A stretch of DNA of 9,264 nucleotides from NCBI GenBank assembly GCA_030829925.1, contig JAURNZ010000044.1:1-9264 (forward strand), given 5' to 3'. Below the pieces are notes generated by a model. The model did no database searches, was not told the origin of the DNA, and saw only the letters and a list, made by a program, of their open reading frames with translations. Position numbers and translations under genes: made by a program. This document shows positions 1 through 6,938 of the stretch, piece by piece (position 1 is the first letter of the stretch; each line of letters begins with the position of its first letter). Source of the DNA: Gammaproteobacteria bacterium. Lineage in GTDB: Bacteria; Pseudomonadota; Gammaproteobacteria; Comchoanobacterales; Comchoanobacteraceae.

Positions 1-1137
1 TGTGGTGCATTTTATGAACCAACAGAATTAATAAACCCTGTATCTGTTTTATCTGATACAACACCTGTTATTAAAACATCCACTCACTTCTTCTTTGACC
101 TAAAAAAACAACAAGACCATATTACTAAATGGCTTAAAAATGCTGATATTCAGCAGCAGGCAGTCAATAAATTAATGGAATGGCTAAAAGAGCCTTTACA
201 AGACTGGGATATATCCAGAGACGCACCATATTATGGTTTCAAGATCCCAGGGCACGAAGACAAGTATTTTTATGTTTGGCTTGATGCTCCCATTGGTTAC
301 ATGGCAGCCTTAAAAGCTTTCTGTGACAAAAACCCAAGCTATGACTTTGAGTCATTGTGGTGGAATGAAAAAGCGCCAATTTATCATTTTATCGGAAAGG
401 ATATTTTATACTTTCATGCTATTTTTTGGCCTGCTGTATTAAATGCTGCCAAACTTCCTACACCAACAGGAATCTTCACACATGGCTTTTTAACCATTAA
501 CAAAGTTAAGATGTCAAAATCAAGAGGGACGTTTATAACTGCAAAGTCTTATCTTGAAAAATATCCTAGTGATGCTCTAAGATATTACTTTGCTTCCAAA
601 TTAACAAATACCATTCAAGACATTGATATTGACTGGGATGATTTTGTTAGCAAAATTAATTCTGACTTAGTTGGTAAAATAGTTAATATTGGTAGTCGGT
701 GCGCTAAAATTATTGAGAAAAATTTCCAATATAACATTATCACTGAAATAACCTGCACTGAAGCAAATACCTTATTGAATACAATCGTAAAAAAAGGCGA
801 TGAAATTAAATTAGCTTTTCAAGAGAGACAGTTTTCAAATGCAATTAAGTTAATTTCAAAATGTGCTGACTTATGCAATCAATACATCGATGAAAAAAAA
901 CCATGGAAGATGGTTAAAGACGATACAACCATAAACGAGGCTCATATCTGCGTGTCCAGCGCATTCCACGCCTTTAGCCAGCTAATGTCATACCTTTCAT
1001 CAGTAACGCCCGAAATGGCGTCCAAATACGCCGAATTCATCAATTCAGACTTAAAATGGAATATGCCCTACCTAAAACAACTTCCAGGAAGTTTTCCAAG
1101 ATTATTTGAAAGACTTGAAGCAAACAAATTTAATTAA
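1..1137 (+). CDS. metG: Methionyl-tRNA synthetase, C-terminal 378 residues (5' end outside window)
   Basis: Charges initiator and elongator tRNA-Met with methionine in the cytoplasm. The reading frame is open from base 1, so the gene starts upstream; the first residue is a Cys matching the last zinc-knuckle cysteine of E. coli MetRS (CGA-Y-PTELI context). Visible landmarks are the WDISRDAPYYGF and YVWLDAPIGY blocks, HFIGKDILYFH, the KMSKS signature at nt 508-522, the anticodon-reading N-x3-R pair (NIGSR, nt 685-699), and the PW tryptophan at nt 904-906. The protein ends at the helix after the anticodon-binding domain (FERLEANKFN), so the tRNA-binding/dimerisation OB-fold domain found at the C-terminus of E. 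coli MetRS is absent; the full protein is inferred to be about 540 aa and probably monomeric. The RnfB-like gene starts 7 nt after the stop. Identity is secure. Confidence 0.97.
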   Translation, partial: CGAFYEPTELINPVSVLSDTTPVIKTSTHFFFDLKKQQDHITKWLKNADIQQQAVNKLMEWLKEPLQDWDISRDAPYYGFKIPGHEDKYFYVWLDAPIGYMAALKAFCDKNPSYDFESLWWNEKAPIYHFIGKDILYFHAIFWPAVLNAAKLPTPTGIFTHGFLTINKVKMSKSRGTFITAKSYLEKYPSDALRYYFASKLTNTIQDIDIDWDDFVSKINSDLVGKIVNIGSRCAKIIEKNFQYNIITEITCTEANTLLNTIVKKGDEIKLAFQERQFSNAIKLISKCADLCNQYIDEKKPWKMVKDDTTINEAHICVSSAFHAFSQLMSYLSSVTPEMASKYAEFINSDLKWNMPYLKQLPGSFPRLFERLEANKFN

Positions 1138-1144
1138 TCTATCC

Positions 1145-1741
1145 ATGACAACTATTTCTCCCGAAGATATAAATAAGCTTTTACCTCAAACACAATGCAG
1201 ACTATGCACATACAATGGCTGCTTACCTTATGCTGAAGCAATTGCCAACCAAGGCGAACAAACACACTTATGCCAACCTGGCGGCATTGAAGTATACACT
1301 AAAATTCAAGCAACCATTCACAAGCCAAAATCGAATATAGCAATTGAACATATTAAAACATACGATTCAAAACCACATATCGTAAGCATCAATCTTGATG
1401 AGTGTATAGGGTGTACAAAATGCCTTCCAGCCTGCCCAGTTGACGCCATATCTGGCGCACCTAAAGCAACGCACCACATCATCGAGCATGCTTGCACAGG
1501 GTGTGACCTGTGCATTCCTACTTGCCCAGTTGACTGTATAACAATTAAACCCTCAAACCAACTACCCGAAAGAAATTTCTTGTTAACACAATATCAAAAA
1601 AAAGAAGCACGAGAAGCTGATAAGATTGCTCAAAAAAAAGAGAAATTAGATACCGTAATAAATAAGCTTTCGAACAACTCTAATGATATTATTGCACAAG
1701 CACTTGAACGAGCCAGGAAGAAAAGACTCCAACATGAATAA
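1145..1741 (+). CDS. rnfB: Soluble RnfB/RsxB-like ferredoxin with three Fe-S cluster motifs
   Basis: A 198-aa protein resembling RnfB, the ferredoxin subunit of the Rnf/Rsx electron transport complex. It has a Rnf-type N-terminal cluster motif (LLPQTQC-x2-C-x4-C-x16-C; C18, C21, C26, C43), then two bacterial-ferredoxin 4Fe-4S motifs C-x2-C-x2-C-x3-CPVD (C87, C90, C93, C97 and C117, C120, C123, C127). The N-terminal membrane helix of canonical RnfB is missing, and the C-terminus is a charged, Lys/Glu-rich, probably helical tail (about 150-198). An in-frame TTG at 1106 would extend it by 13 residues into metG, but ATG 1145 matches where the soluble family begins, so I chose it. No Shine-Dalgarno motif is visible. 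It lies 7 nt after metG and overlaps nth by 8 nt, so the three are probably co-transcribed. No rnfA, C, D, G or E is in the window. Electron donor, acceptor and physiological role are unknown; proximity to nth, itself an Fe-S enzyme, is suggestive only. Confidence 0.88.
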   Translation: MTTISPEDINKLLPQTQCRLCTYNGCLPYAEAIANQGEQTHLCQPGGIEVYTKIQATIHKPKSNIAIEHIKTYDSKPHIVSINLDECIGCTKCLPACPVDAISGAPKATHHIIEHACTGCDLCIPTCPVDCITIKPSNQLPERNFLLTQYQKKEAREADKIAQKKEKLDTVINKLSNNSNDIIAQALERARKKRLQHE

Positions 1742-2369
1742 ATCCAACCGGCTAGAACTGTATAATATTCTTTCTAAATCTAACCCTCATCCAAAAACAG
1801 AACTAAATTTTGATAATAACTTTCAACTACTCATTGCTGTCTTATTATCTGCACAAGCTACAGACATAAGCGTGAATAAAGCAACAGCCATTCTTTTTAA
1901 AAAAGTTATAACACCTCAAGACCTTGTGAATCTAGGGGAGGGTGATTTAAAAGAACATATCAAACAAATTGGATTGTTTAATTCAAAAGCAAAAAACGCT
2001 ATCCTTACAGCACACATTATAATTGATAAACACAAAGGTATGGTACCTAACAACAGAGATCTTTTAGAGGCCCTGCCGGGAGTTGGTCGAAAAACAGCCA
2101 ATGTTGTATTGAACGAAGGGTTCGGCATCCCGACAATTGCTGTTGACACGCATGTATTTAGAGTATCCAATCGAACCGGGCTTGCCAGAGGGAAAACCCC
2201 AATAGATGTTGAGCTTAAGCTTATCAAAAACACTCCGAAAACTTATATGCAAGGTGCGCATCATTGGCTTATTTTACATGGAAGGTATATATGCAAGGCA
2301 CGAAAACCTCTTTGTGAAAATTGCCCAATTACAAACGTGTGTGACTATTTTAAAAAAACAACTAAGTAA
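1734..2369 (+). CDS. nth: Endonuclease III (DNA glycosylase/AP lyase)
   Basis: Base-excision repair enzyme that removes oxidised pyrimidines and nicks the AP site by beta-elimination. At 211 aa it has the same length as E. coli Nth and the same numbering of key residues: the helix-hairpin-helix LPGVGRKTANV with catalytic Lys120, Asp138 in the VDTH motif, and the C-terminal 4Fe-4S ligands C187-x6-C194-x2-C197-x5-C203. The ATG at 1734 gives an N-terminus (MNKSNRLELY) matching E. coli MNKAKRLEI; an upstream in-frame ATG at 1683 would add 17 unrelated residues. A weak AGGAAG lies 13 nt upstream (1715-1720), and the start sits inside the last codons of the rnfB-like gene (8-nt overlap), implying translational coupling. 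The 3' end overlaps the recF stop tail to tail by 8 nt, so no intergenic terminator exists. Confidence 0.98.
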   Translation: MNKSNRLELYNILSKSNPHPKTELNFDNNFQLLIAVLLSAQATDISVNKATAILFKKVITPQDLVNLGEGDLKEHIKQIGLFNSKAKNAILTAHIIIDKHKGMVPNNRDLLEALPGVGRKTANVVLNEGFGIPTIAVDTHVFRVSNRTGLARGKTPIDVELKLIKNTPKTYMQGAHHWLILHGRYICKARKPLCENCPITNVCDYFKKTTK

Positions 2370-3396
2370 GCTCACACGAACTTGAAACCAACTCATGCCA
2401 TGATGGCTTTCTAATATTAGTAATAATTAATTGAGCATTTAGAGCCAAATACTGCTCTATCAAATCAACCTGATTACTGCTATCTAGCTCAGCACCAATA
2501 TCATCTATTAAGAAAACAACTTTTTTTTCATTTAGCTCATACAAGTACTGAGCCTGCGCTAATCTTAAAGCATAATGTAATAATTTTTGCTGCCCCTCTG
2601 ATGCACCATCTTTAGCAACAATACCATTAATCAAAATATCTATTTTACCTCTATGTGGCCCCATGGTTGTATAACCAATTCTAAAATCATTATGTGCTGA
2701 GTCTCTTAACGCATCTGCATAATGCCCATTCCACCCATGAGAAATTTTCAAAGAGGGCTTCATATGCCCAACTGCTAAAATGCTTGTCGCCTTGCTAAAA
2801 AAGTCTTTAAGCGACTGCATATAGTCTGCTCTCATTTCTTTTGTTTTCTCAGCGCCATCAATTAACACATCGTCCCATTGAGCAATCTCAGACATTGGCC
2901 TGCGCAACTTAATTGCAGCATTTCTTTGCTTCAATGCTCTTTGATAAATGTTCCACGTGGAACCAAAATCAGGAGAGCTATGATACACACCCCAATCCAA
3001 TAATTGTCGACGATAAACTGACTGTTTATTAAACGCCCTATGTGAAGATGCATCAATAAACAAACAAGGCGGGAACAGCTTAACCAAATCGCCTGCAGAT
3101 TTAGATTTTTTGTTAATATGATACCTTACATCCCCAGAAAGGCTTTTGGACCAACCAAACGAATCAGAGCCGGACTTAAGAAACAAGGCAGCCTCAACAG
3201 AATCATGCGAAACCAAAGTTGACAATGAGGCTGACCTAAAAGAACGCCCATAGGCAAAAACATATAAGGCCTCAAGCAATGAAGTTTTTCCAACACCGTT
3301 TGCGCCACTAATTAAATTCAAACCAGAACAAAATTCAAAACGACTAGATTTAAAGTTGCGAAACCCAGTGAGTGAAATTTGATCGATACTGCTCAA
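2362..3396 (-). CDS. recF: RecF, SMC-like ATPase for gap repair and RecA loading
   Basis: Cytoplasmic DNA-binding ATPase that works with RecO and RecR to load RecA at single-strand gaps and stalled forks. The 344-aa product (E. coli 357) shows the Walker A motif GANGVGKTS at 31-39, the ABC/SMC-type signature SEGQQKLL at 266-273 and Walker B VVFLIDD at 293-299, with the typical N-terminal FRNF. The start codon is TTG (nt 3396-3394), which overlaps the dnaN stop as TTGA; no ATG or GTG lies in frame nearby and there is no Shine-Dalgarno motif, so translation probably depends on coupling to dnaN. The gene contains a parS-like site at codons 145-149 (listed separately). gyrB, the usual next gene after recF, is absent; nth converges and overlaps the last 8 nt. 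Confidence 0.97.
   Translation of the reverse strand: MSSIDQISLTGFRNFKSSRFEFCSGLNLISGANGVGKTSLLEALYVFAYGRSFRSASLSTLVSHDSVEAALFLKSGSDSFGWSKSLSGDVRYHINKKSKSAGDLVKLFPPCLFIDASSHRAFNKQSVYRRQLLDWGVYHSSPDFGSTWNIYQRALKQRNAAIKLRRPMSEIAQWDDVLIDGAEKTKEMRADYMQSLKDFFSKATSILAVGHMKPSLKISHGWNGHYADALRDSAHNDFRIGYTTMGPHRGKIDILINGIVAKDGASEGQQKLLHYALRLAQAQYLYELNEKKVVFLIDDIGAELDSSNQVDLIEQYLALNAQLIITNIRKPSWHELVSSSCELT
2949..2964. other. parS: parS-like centromere site (ParB-binding) inside recF
   Basis: The 16-mer TGTTCCACGTGGAACC contains a perfect 14-bp palindrome (2950-2963) centred on CACGTG. It fits the conserved bacterial chromosomal parS pattern, TGTTnCACGTGnAACA, at all positions but the last and resembles the GTTCCACGTGGAAC form I recall from Pseudomonas. 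On the recF strand it encodes Gly-Ser-Thr-Trp-Asn (residues 145-149). It is the only such site I found here. In species with ParABS, parS sites cluster near oriC, load ParB and recruit SMC, so the position next to dnaA-dnaN is what would be expected. The match is seen directly; binding is inferred, and no parA or parB lies in the window. Confidence 0.8.
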
Positions 3397-4517
3397 AGCG
3401 TAAGCGGCATTACAATATGAGTCACAGCGTCACCAGAGGAAGGTCGCAAAGTAACCGCTTTATGACCAGCAGAGGCCTCAAAGACTAACGCATCTGAATC
3501 AATGTTATTCAAAACATCCATTACATATACAATATTAAATGAAATAGACAAATCCTCTACAGATGAAGAGATCTGAACTTCTTCCTTAATATTTTCATGC
3601 TGAGCATTCTCAGACTCGATAACTAAATTGTCAGCTGCAAAATGAAAGGAAGCAGCCTTAAAGCGATCATGAGAAAGAATGGACGCCCGAACCAAAGCAG
3701 ACTTAAGATCCTGAACAACCAATGATATAGAATGAGCTTGAACACCAGGCAGGAGCCGAGTGTAGTCAGGATAATCACCCTGAATTAGGCCTGTAACCAA
3801 CTGACCTTCATCACTTGTAAAACGAACCTTGCTTTTTGCAAGCTCAATCAGCACGGAAGACTCACCACCATCTAGCAACTTAACAAGCTCAACAATCGCT
3901 TTTCTTGGTATAATCTTCTTTAATGCAACACCTGCATCACACTCAAGCTCAGCCATACTTAAGCGATGCCCATCTGTAGCAACAAACCTTAACTGACCCT
4001 GCTGAAAATCAAACAACATGCCATTAAGAAATTGCCTAACATCGTGCACAGCCATTGCAAAACTAGTTTGCTGTAATGCAGATAGTACGGCATCTTGCTT
4101 CAATGCAACCTTAGCCTCTGCATCAGCAAAAGAAATTAATGGAAACTGATCAACGGCCATTGTCATAAGCTTAAACTTACTTTTGCCAGCCTTGATCAAC
4201 AACCAATGCTCATCCAATTCAAAGCTTAATGGTTGATCTTGTGACAAAGATTTACAAATATCAAATAATTTTTTTCCGGGAACAGCTAAATTAATAGCCT
4301 CAGGAAAGTCAAAATCATTGTCATGTATCTCTGCAGACATTTCAATATCTGAATCAGAAGCAGTCAGCAAAACAACTCCACCATGAATCTTAATCTTCAC
4401 ACAAGACAATATTTGCATCACTTGAGCATTCTCAATCACACCAGAAACCTTTTTAAGGCCAGTTAACAACTTACGACAAACAATGCTAAATTTTATTTTT
4501 TCACTAACGATACTCAT
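3393..4517 (-). CDS. dnaN: DNA polymerase III beta subunit (sliding clamp)
   Basis: Forms the dimeric ring that tethers DNA polymerase III and repair proteins to DNA. The 374-aa product (E. coli 366) has the three-fold clamp repeat and recognisable blocks: VPGKKLFDICKSL, the FAMAVHDVRQFLNGMLF stretch, VATDGHRLS, IPRKAIVELVKLLDGG, GDYPDYTRLLP, and the C-terminus HIVMPLTL (E. coli YVVMPMRL), which lines the protein-binding pocket. I start it at ATG 4517 rather than the in-frame TTG at 4523, because a consensus AAGGAG lies 6 nt before the ATG and directly abuts the TTG. It begins 10 nt after the dnaA stop, and its stop overlaps the recF start (TTGA). Co-transcribed with dnaA and recF. Confidence 0.98.
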   Translation of the reverse strand: MSIVSEKIKFSIVCRKLLTGLKKVSGVIENAQVMQILSCVKIKIHGGVVLLTASDSDIEMSAEIHDNDFDFPEAINLAVPGKKLFDICKSLSQDQPLSFELDEHWLLIKAGKSKFKLMTMAVDQFPLISFADAEAKVALKQDAVLSALQQTSFAMAVHDVRQFLNGMLFDFQQGQLRFVATDGHRLSMAELECDAGVALKKIIPRKAIVELVKLLDGGESSVLIELAKSKVRFTSDEGQLVTGLIQGDYPDYTRLLPGVQAHSISLVVQDLKSALVRASILSHDRFKAASFHFAADNLVIESENAQHENIKEEVQISSSVEDLSISFNIVYVMDVLNNIDSDALVFEASAGHKAVTLRPSSGDAVTHIVMPLTL

Positions 4518-4523
4518 GGCCAA

Positions 4524-4529
4524 CTCCTT
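4524..4529 (-). promoter_or_regulatory. Shine-Dalgarno site of dnaN
   Basis: AAGGAG on the minus strand, 6 nt before ATG 4517 and overlapping the dnaA stop codon (TAAGGAG). It decides the dnaN start and is the only full-consensus ribosome binding site I see in the window. The overlap suggests that ribosomes finishing dnaA help initiate dnaN. Confidence 0.85.
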
Positions 4530-5868
4530 ACTGGGTTAATTGTCTTTTAATAATTTGATAATCTTCAGAAAAATCAGAATTTTCTTGAAGTAATTTCTTT
4601 ACCTGTCGATGCGCATGAATCACGGTAGTATGGTCTCTACCTCCGAATTGCTCACCTATTTCAAGCAAACTTTTTGTAGACATTTCCTTTGCTAAAAACA
4701 TTGCCAACTGCCTCGGACGAGCAACATGACGGTGTCTTCGACTGGACTTTAAATCATTTACCTTAATATTAAAATGATTTGCAACAGCTTTTTGTATATT
4801 TTCAATCGATACTAGCCTTTGCTGTATAGACAATAAATCCCTCAATGCTTGCTTAGCGAATGAAAGATTAATTTCCGCCTCCAAAAATTGAGCATTTGCC
4901 ATAACTTTTCTTAGCGCACCCTCAAGCTCTCTAACATTTGACTGAACATTGCTTGCAATAAAAAATGCCACATCTTCAGGCAAGTCCAGCTGACTGAACG
5001 CAGCCTTTGCTTTTAAAATTGCAACACGTGTCTCTAAGTCTGGCGGATCAATACTCACAGTAAGACCACTACTAAAACGAGTGCGCAAACGCTCCTCGAA
5101 ACCCTCTAATTCTTGTGGATACTTATCACTCGTTAAAATAACTTGTTTGCCAGACTCTGTCAGCGCATTAAATGCATGAAAAAATTCTTCTTGTGTTCGC
5201 CCCTTTTTGGCAAAGAACTGAACATCATCGATAAGCAACGCATCTGCATGCCTGTAACGAGCCTTAAAAGCGTCCATTTCATTCTTCTGTAAAGCCTTTA
5301 CCATATCGGTAACAAAACGCTCAGACGGCACATACAAAACATTAGGATGGGCATCTTTAATGGCATGCCCAGCAGCTTGCATTAAGTGGGTCTTCCCCAA
5401 ACCAGAATCACCAATGATAAATAATGGATTATAAGCACCGCCGGGATTCTGAGCAACCTGCCTGACGGCAGCAAAAGCAAGTTCGTTTGATTTACCAAGG
5501 ACAAATTGATCAATAGTATAGTTTGGCGTCATAGGGTAGCTTGATGTATCAAATGTTTTTTCAGCTACAGATTGTGAATTAACCACTTGCTGGGATGGAG
5601 CAGCAGAAGCTGAACGCAGCTCAACAGGGGCGCCTGTTGTTATTTTCAATCGATATTGCCCAGCCGCAACATCATCGAGGATTTTTTGAATACTAGCCAG
5701 AAAACCATCTACAACCGCCTGCTTAACAAAATCATTTGGCGCATATAAAATAAGCTCATCACCACGGTCTACAGCTTGTAACGGCCTAATCCACTGAAGA
5801 TATGACTGCTCATCAACTTCAGCTTTTAAAACATCCAAACATTTTTGCCAACTTGTTACTTTATTCAT
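4528..5868 (-). CDS. dnaA: Chromosomal replication initiator DnaA
   Basis: AAA+ protein that binds DnaA boxes, opens oriC and loads the helicase. The 446-aa product (E. coli 467) has all four domains: N-terminal DnaB-interacting domain I (about 1-80), a short linker domain II (about 85-112, which accounts for most of the length difference), the AAA+ core with Walker A GDSGLGKT (153-160), Walker B LLIDD (211-215), sensor 1 TSD (246-248), arginine finger in TRF (R264) and sensor 2 in NVRELEGALR (R313), and the DNA-binding domain IV with GGRDHTTVIHAH (409-420). The ATG at 5868 matches the family N-terminus; there is no Shine-Dalgarno motif. Only 39 nt separate it from ruvX, too little for an oriC or an array of autoregulatory DnaA boxes, so transcription may come largely from upstream of yqgE. 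Confidence 0.98.
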   Translation of the reverse strand: MNKVTSWQKCLDVLKAEVDEQSYLQWIRPLQAVDRGDELILYAPNDFVKQAVVDGFLASIQKILDDVAAGQYRLKITTGAPVELRSASAAPSQQVVNSQSVAEKTFDTSSYPMTPNYTIDQFVLGKSNELAFAAVRQVAQNPGGAYNPLFIIGDSGLGKTHLMQAAGHAIKDAHPNVLYVPSERFVTDMVKALQKNEMDAFKARYRHADALLIDDVQFFAKKGRTQEEFFHAFNALTESGKQVILTSDKYPQELEGFEERLRTRFSSGLTVSIDPPDLETRVAILKAKAAFSQLDLPEDVAFFIASNVQSNVRELEGALRKVMANAQFLEAEINLSFAKQALRDLLSIQQRLVSIENIQKAVANHFNIKVNDLKSSRRHRHVARPRQLAMFLAKEMSTKSLLEIGEQFGGRDHTTVIHAHRQVKKLLQENSDFSEDYQIIKRQLTQ

Positions 5869-5875
5869 AATAAAA

Positions 5876-5881
5876 ATTCTA
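5876..5881 (-). promoter_or_regulatory. Possible -10 element before dnaA
   Basis: TAGAAT (5 of 6 matches to TATAAT) lies 7 nt before the dnaA ATG in the 39-nt ruvX-dnaA spacer. There is no convincing -35 and no extended -10, and the spacer is very AT-rich, so a chance match is quite possible. If real, transcription would begin at or almost at the start codon. Confidence 0.3.
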
Positions 5882-5907
5882 ATTTAACATATTCTTACGA
5901 TACTTTA

Positions 5908-6315
5908 CTAGGCGTTCTCTAACAACCACTGCTCCAGTATCAGCTTTGCACTTTCAGCATCAACCATTGACTTACTTACTTTTTTCGTCTTAATAGCGCC
6001 ATGCAAGTTAGCTTTTGCCTCAACTGTGGACCAGCGCTCATCAACACACTCAACTGGCAAACCAAACCTAGAACTGAACGCATGAGCAAATAAACTTACT
6101 TTTTCTGTCAAAGGCTGTGTTGTACCATCTGCATTCAACGGCAAGCCAACAATCACTTTCTCTGGCTGCCAGCGCTCAATGATCTCTTGCAATTTAGACA
6201 TCAACTCTTCGCCCCTATACTCAAATCCACACAATGGCTTAGCTGACTTTGAAACTGTATCACCTACACTAATGCCAATATGCTTTAGACCATAATCTAT
6301 GCCAATTAACAGCAC
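5908..6315 (-). CDS. ruvX: YqgF/RuvX RNase H-fold nuclease
   Basis: YqgF-family protein with an RNase H-like fold, described as a putative Holliday-junction resolvase and linked to 16S pre-rRNA 5' maturation in E. coli. The 135-aa product (E. coli 138) shows the acidic-residue motifs: IDYGLKHIG with D7, VGLPLNADG (56-64), DERWSTVEA (92-100) and the C-terminal VDAESAKLILEQWL with D119. The start is GTG at 6315-6313, sharing one base with the yqgE stop (TAGTG), and no clear ribosome site precedes it, so translation is probably coupled to yqgE. The yqgE-yqgF pairing is common in gammaproteobacteria; being followed by dnaA is not what I know from model species. Confidence 0.94.
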   Translation of the reverse strand: MLLIGIDYGLKHIGISVGDTVSKSAKPLCGFEYRGEELMSKLQEIIERWQPEKVIVGLPLNADGTTQPLTEKVSLFAHAFSSRFGLPVECVDERWSTVEAKANLHGAIKTKKVSKSMVDAESAKLILEQWLLENA

Positions 6316-6863
6316 TATGCTTCAGCCTGCTCACACGAAACATATGCTGGATTGCCAACGCCAATATGGGTTGCAACCATATGATACCGATCAGAAATAC
6401 GCGCTGCAAACAATTCACGCAAATCCTGTCGACTCATCAACCAATAACCTGCCTTTAACTCTTTAGCAAAGCTTTCATGCGTCCAAGATGTATATCCAAG
6501 AAATACTTGATGAAAAGCAGGCCCACGGCCTTTAGCAATGTCTAACAGCATTTCCTTGGAAAAAGAAACATCAAACTCTCGCCCTAAATCATCACTGTGC
6601 AGAATAATCCCGCGATCAATTGCACTTAACCCACCATTTAAAATTGGATCATCATTAATAACACTTGACTTATCTAGTGTTGACAAGCGATTAATTAGCT
6701 CCTGCATTGAGCACTGCATACGCTTATTAATAGCCACACCCTGCACACCATCTTCGCTATAATCATACACATACATAACAGCATTGCTGTAAAACGGATG
6801 ATCCTGCAACATTGGAGTCGCCATTAAAAGACAACCTGATAATTGATTTGAATAAACTAACAT
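6315..6863 (-). CDS. yqgE: YqgE/AlgH family protein (DUF179)
   Basis: Conserved protein of the YqgE/AlgH family; AlgH was named for an alginate-regulatory phenotype in Pseudomonas, but the molecular function is not settled. The 182-aa product (E. coli 187) contains family blocks LLMATPMLQDHPFYSNAV, GVQGVAINK, LNGGLSAIDRGIILH, FLGYTSW and a C-terminal IGVG segment. ATG 6863 puts 13 residues before the MATP motif, close to relatives; an alternative ATG at 6824 would cut into the conserved first strand. No Shine-Dalgarno motif precedes it, but a TATACT -10 lies 8 nt upstream. It is probably the first gene of the yqgE-ruvX-dnaA-dnaN-recF operon and overlaps ruvX by one base. Confidence 0.93.
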   Translation of the reverse strand: MLVYSNQLSGCLLMATPMLQDHPFYSNAVMYVYDYSEDGVQGVAINKRMQCSMQELINRLSTLDKSSVINDDPILNGGLSAIDRGIILHSDDLGREFDVSFSKEMLLDIAKGRGPAFHQVFLGYTSWTHESFAKELKAGYWLMSRQDLRELFAARISDRYHMVATHIGVGNPAYVSCEQAEA

Positions 6864-6871
6864 CTAAACAA

Positions 6872-6901
6872 AGTATAACCGAGTACACAGAGACGAAGCA
6901 A
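6872..6901 (-). promoter_or_regulatory. Candidate promoter for the yqgE-dnaA operon
   Basis: Minus-strand -10 TATACT (6877-6872) with a weak -35 TTGCTT (6901-6896) at 18-bp spacing. The -10 ends 8 nt before the yqgE ATG, predicting a transcript with 0 to 2 leader bases. It overlaps the divergent coq7 promoter region. It is the best candidate for driving dnaA, dnaN and recF as well. Confidence 0.5.
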
Positions 6902-6903
6902 TC

Positions 6904-6932
6904 TTTGCAATGATTGAATTTCGATATATAAT
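6904..6932 (+). promoter_or_regulatory. Candidate sigma-70 promoter for coq7
   Basis: A perfect TATAAT (6927-6932) with a partial -35, TTTGCA (6904-6909, 17-bp spacer) or TTGCAA (6905-6910, 16-bp spacer), each 4 of 6 matches. The -10 ends only 6 nt before the coq7 ATG, so the usual start point, about 7 nt downstream, is the A of the start codon itself. This predicts a leaderless coq7 mRNA. Confidence 0.6.
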
Positions 6933-6938
6933 GACATC

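Noticed and set aside
1318..1515. Antisense open frame opposite the rnfB-like gene
   Set aside because: It mirrors a strongly supported ferredoxin gene with intact cysteine motifs; no family resemblance or ribosome site of its own.
1683..1733. Upstream in-frame ATG extending nth by 17 residues
   Set aside because: The extension lies inside the rnfB-like gene and has no family counterpart; ATG 1734 gives the exact E. coli Nth length and N-terminus.
1916..2264. Antisense open frames opposite nth
   Set aside because: They are shadows of a highly conserved gene, with low-complexity, unrecognisable products.
5025..5030. Second CACGTG hexamer, in dnaA
   Set aside because: The flanking bases do not match the GTTnC/GnAAC arms of parS, so it is not a second ParB site.
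5869..5907. AT-rich ruvX-dnaA spacer as oriC
   Set aside because: Only 39 nt long, with no DnaA boxes; far too small for an origin.
6223..6231. AAATCCACA in ruvX, two mismatches from the DnaA box TTATCCACA
   Set aside because: A single weak match inside a coding region with no neighbouring boxes; TGTGGACCA at 6025-6033 is likewise isolated.
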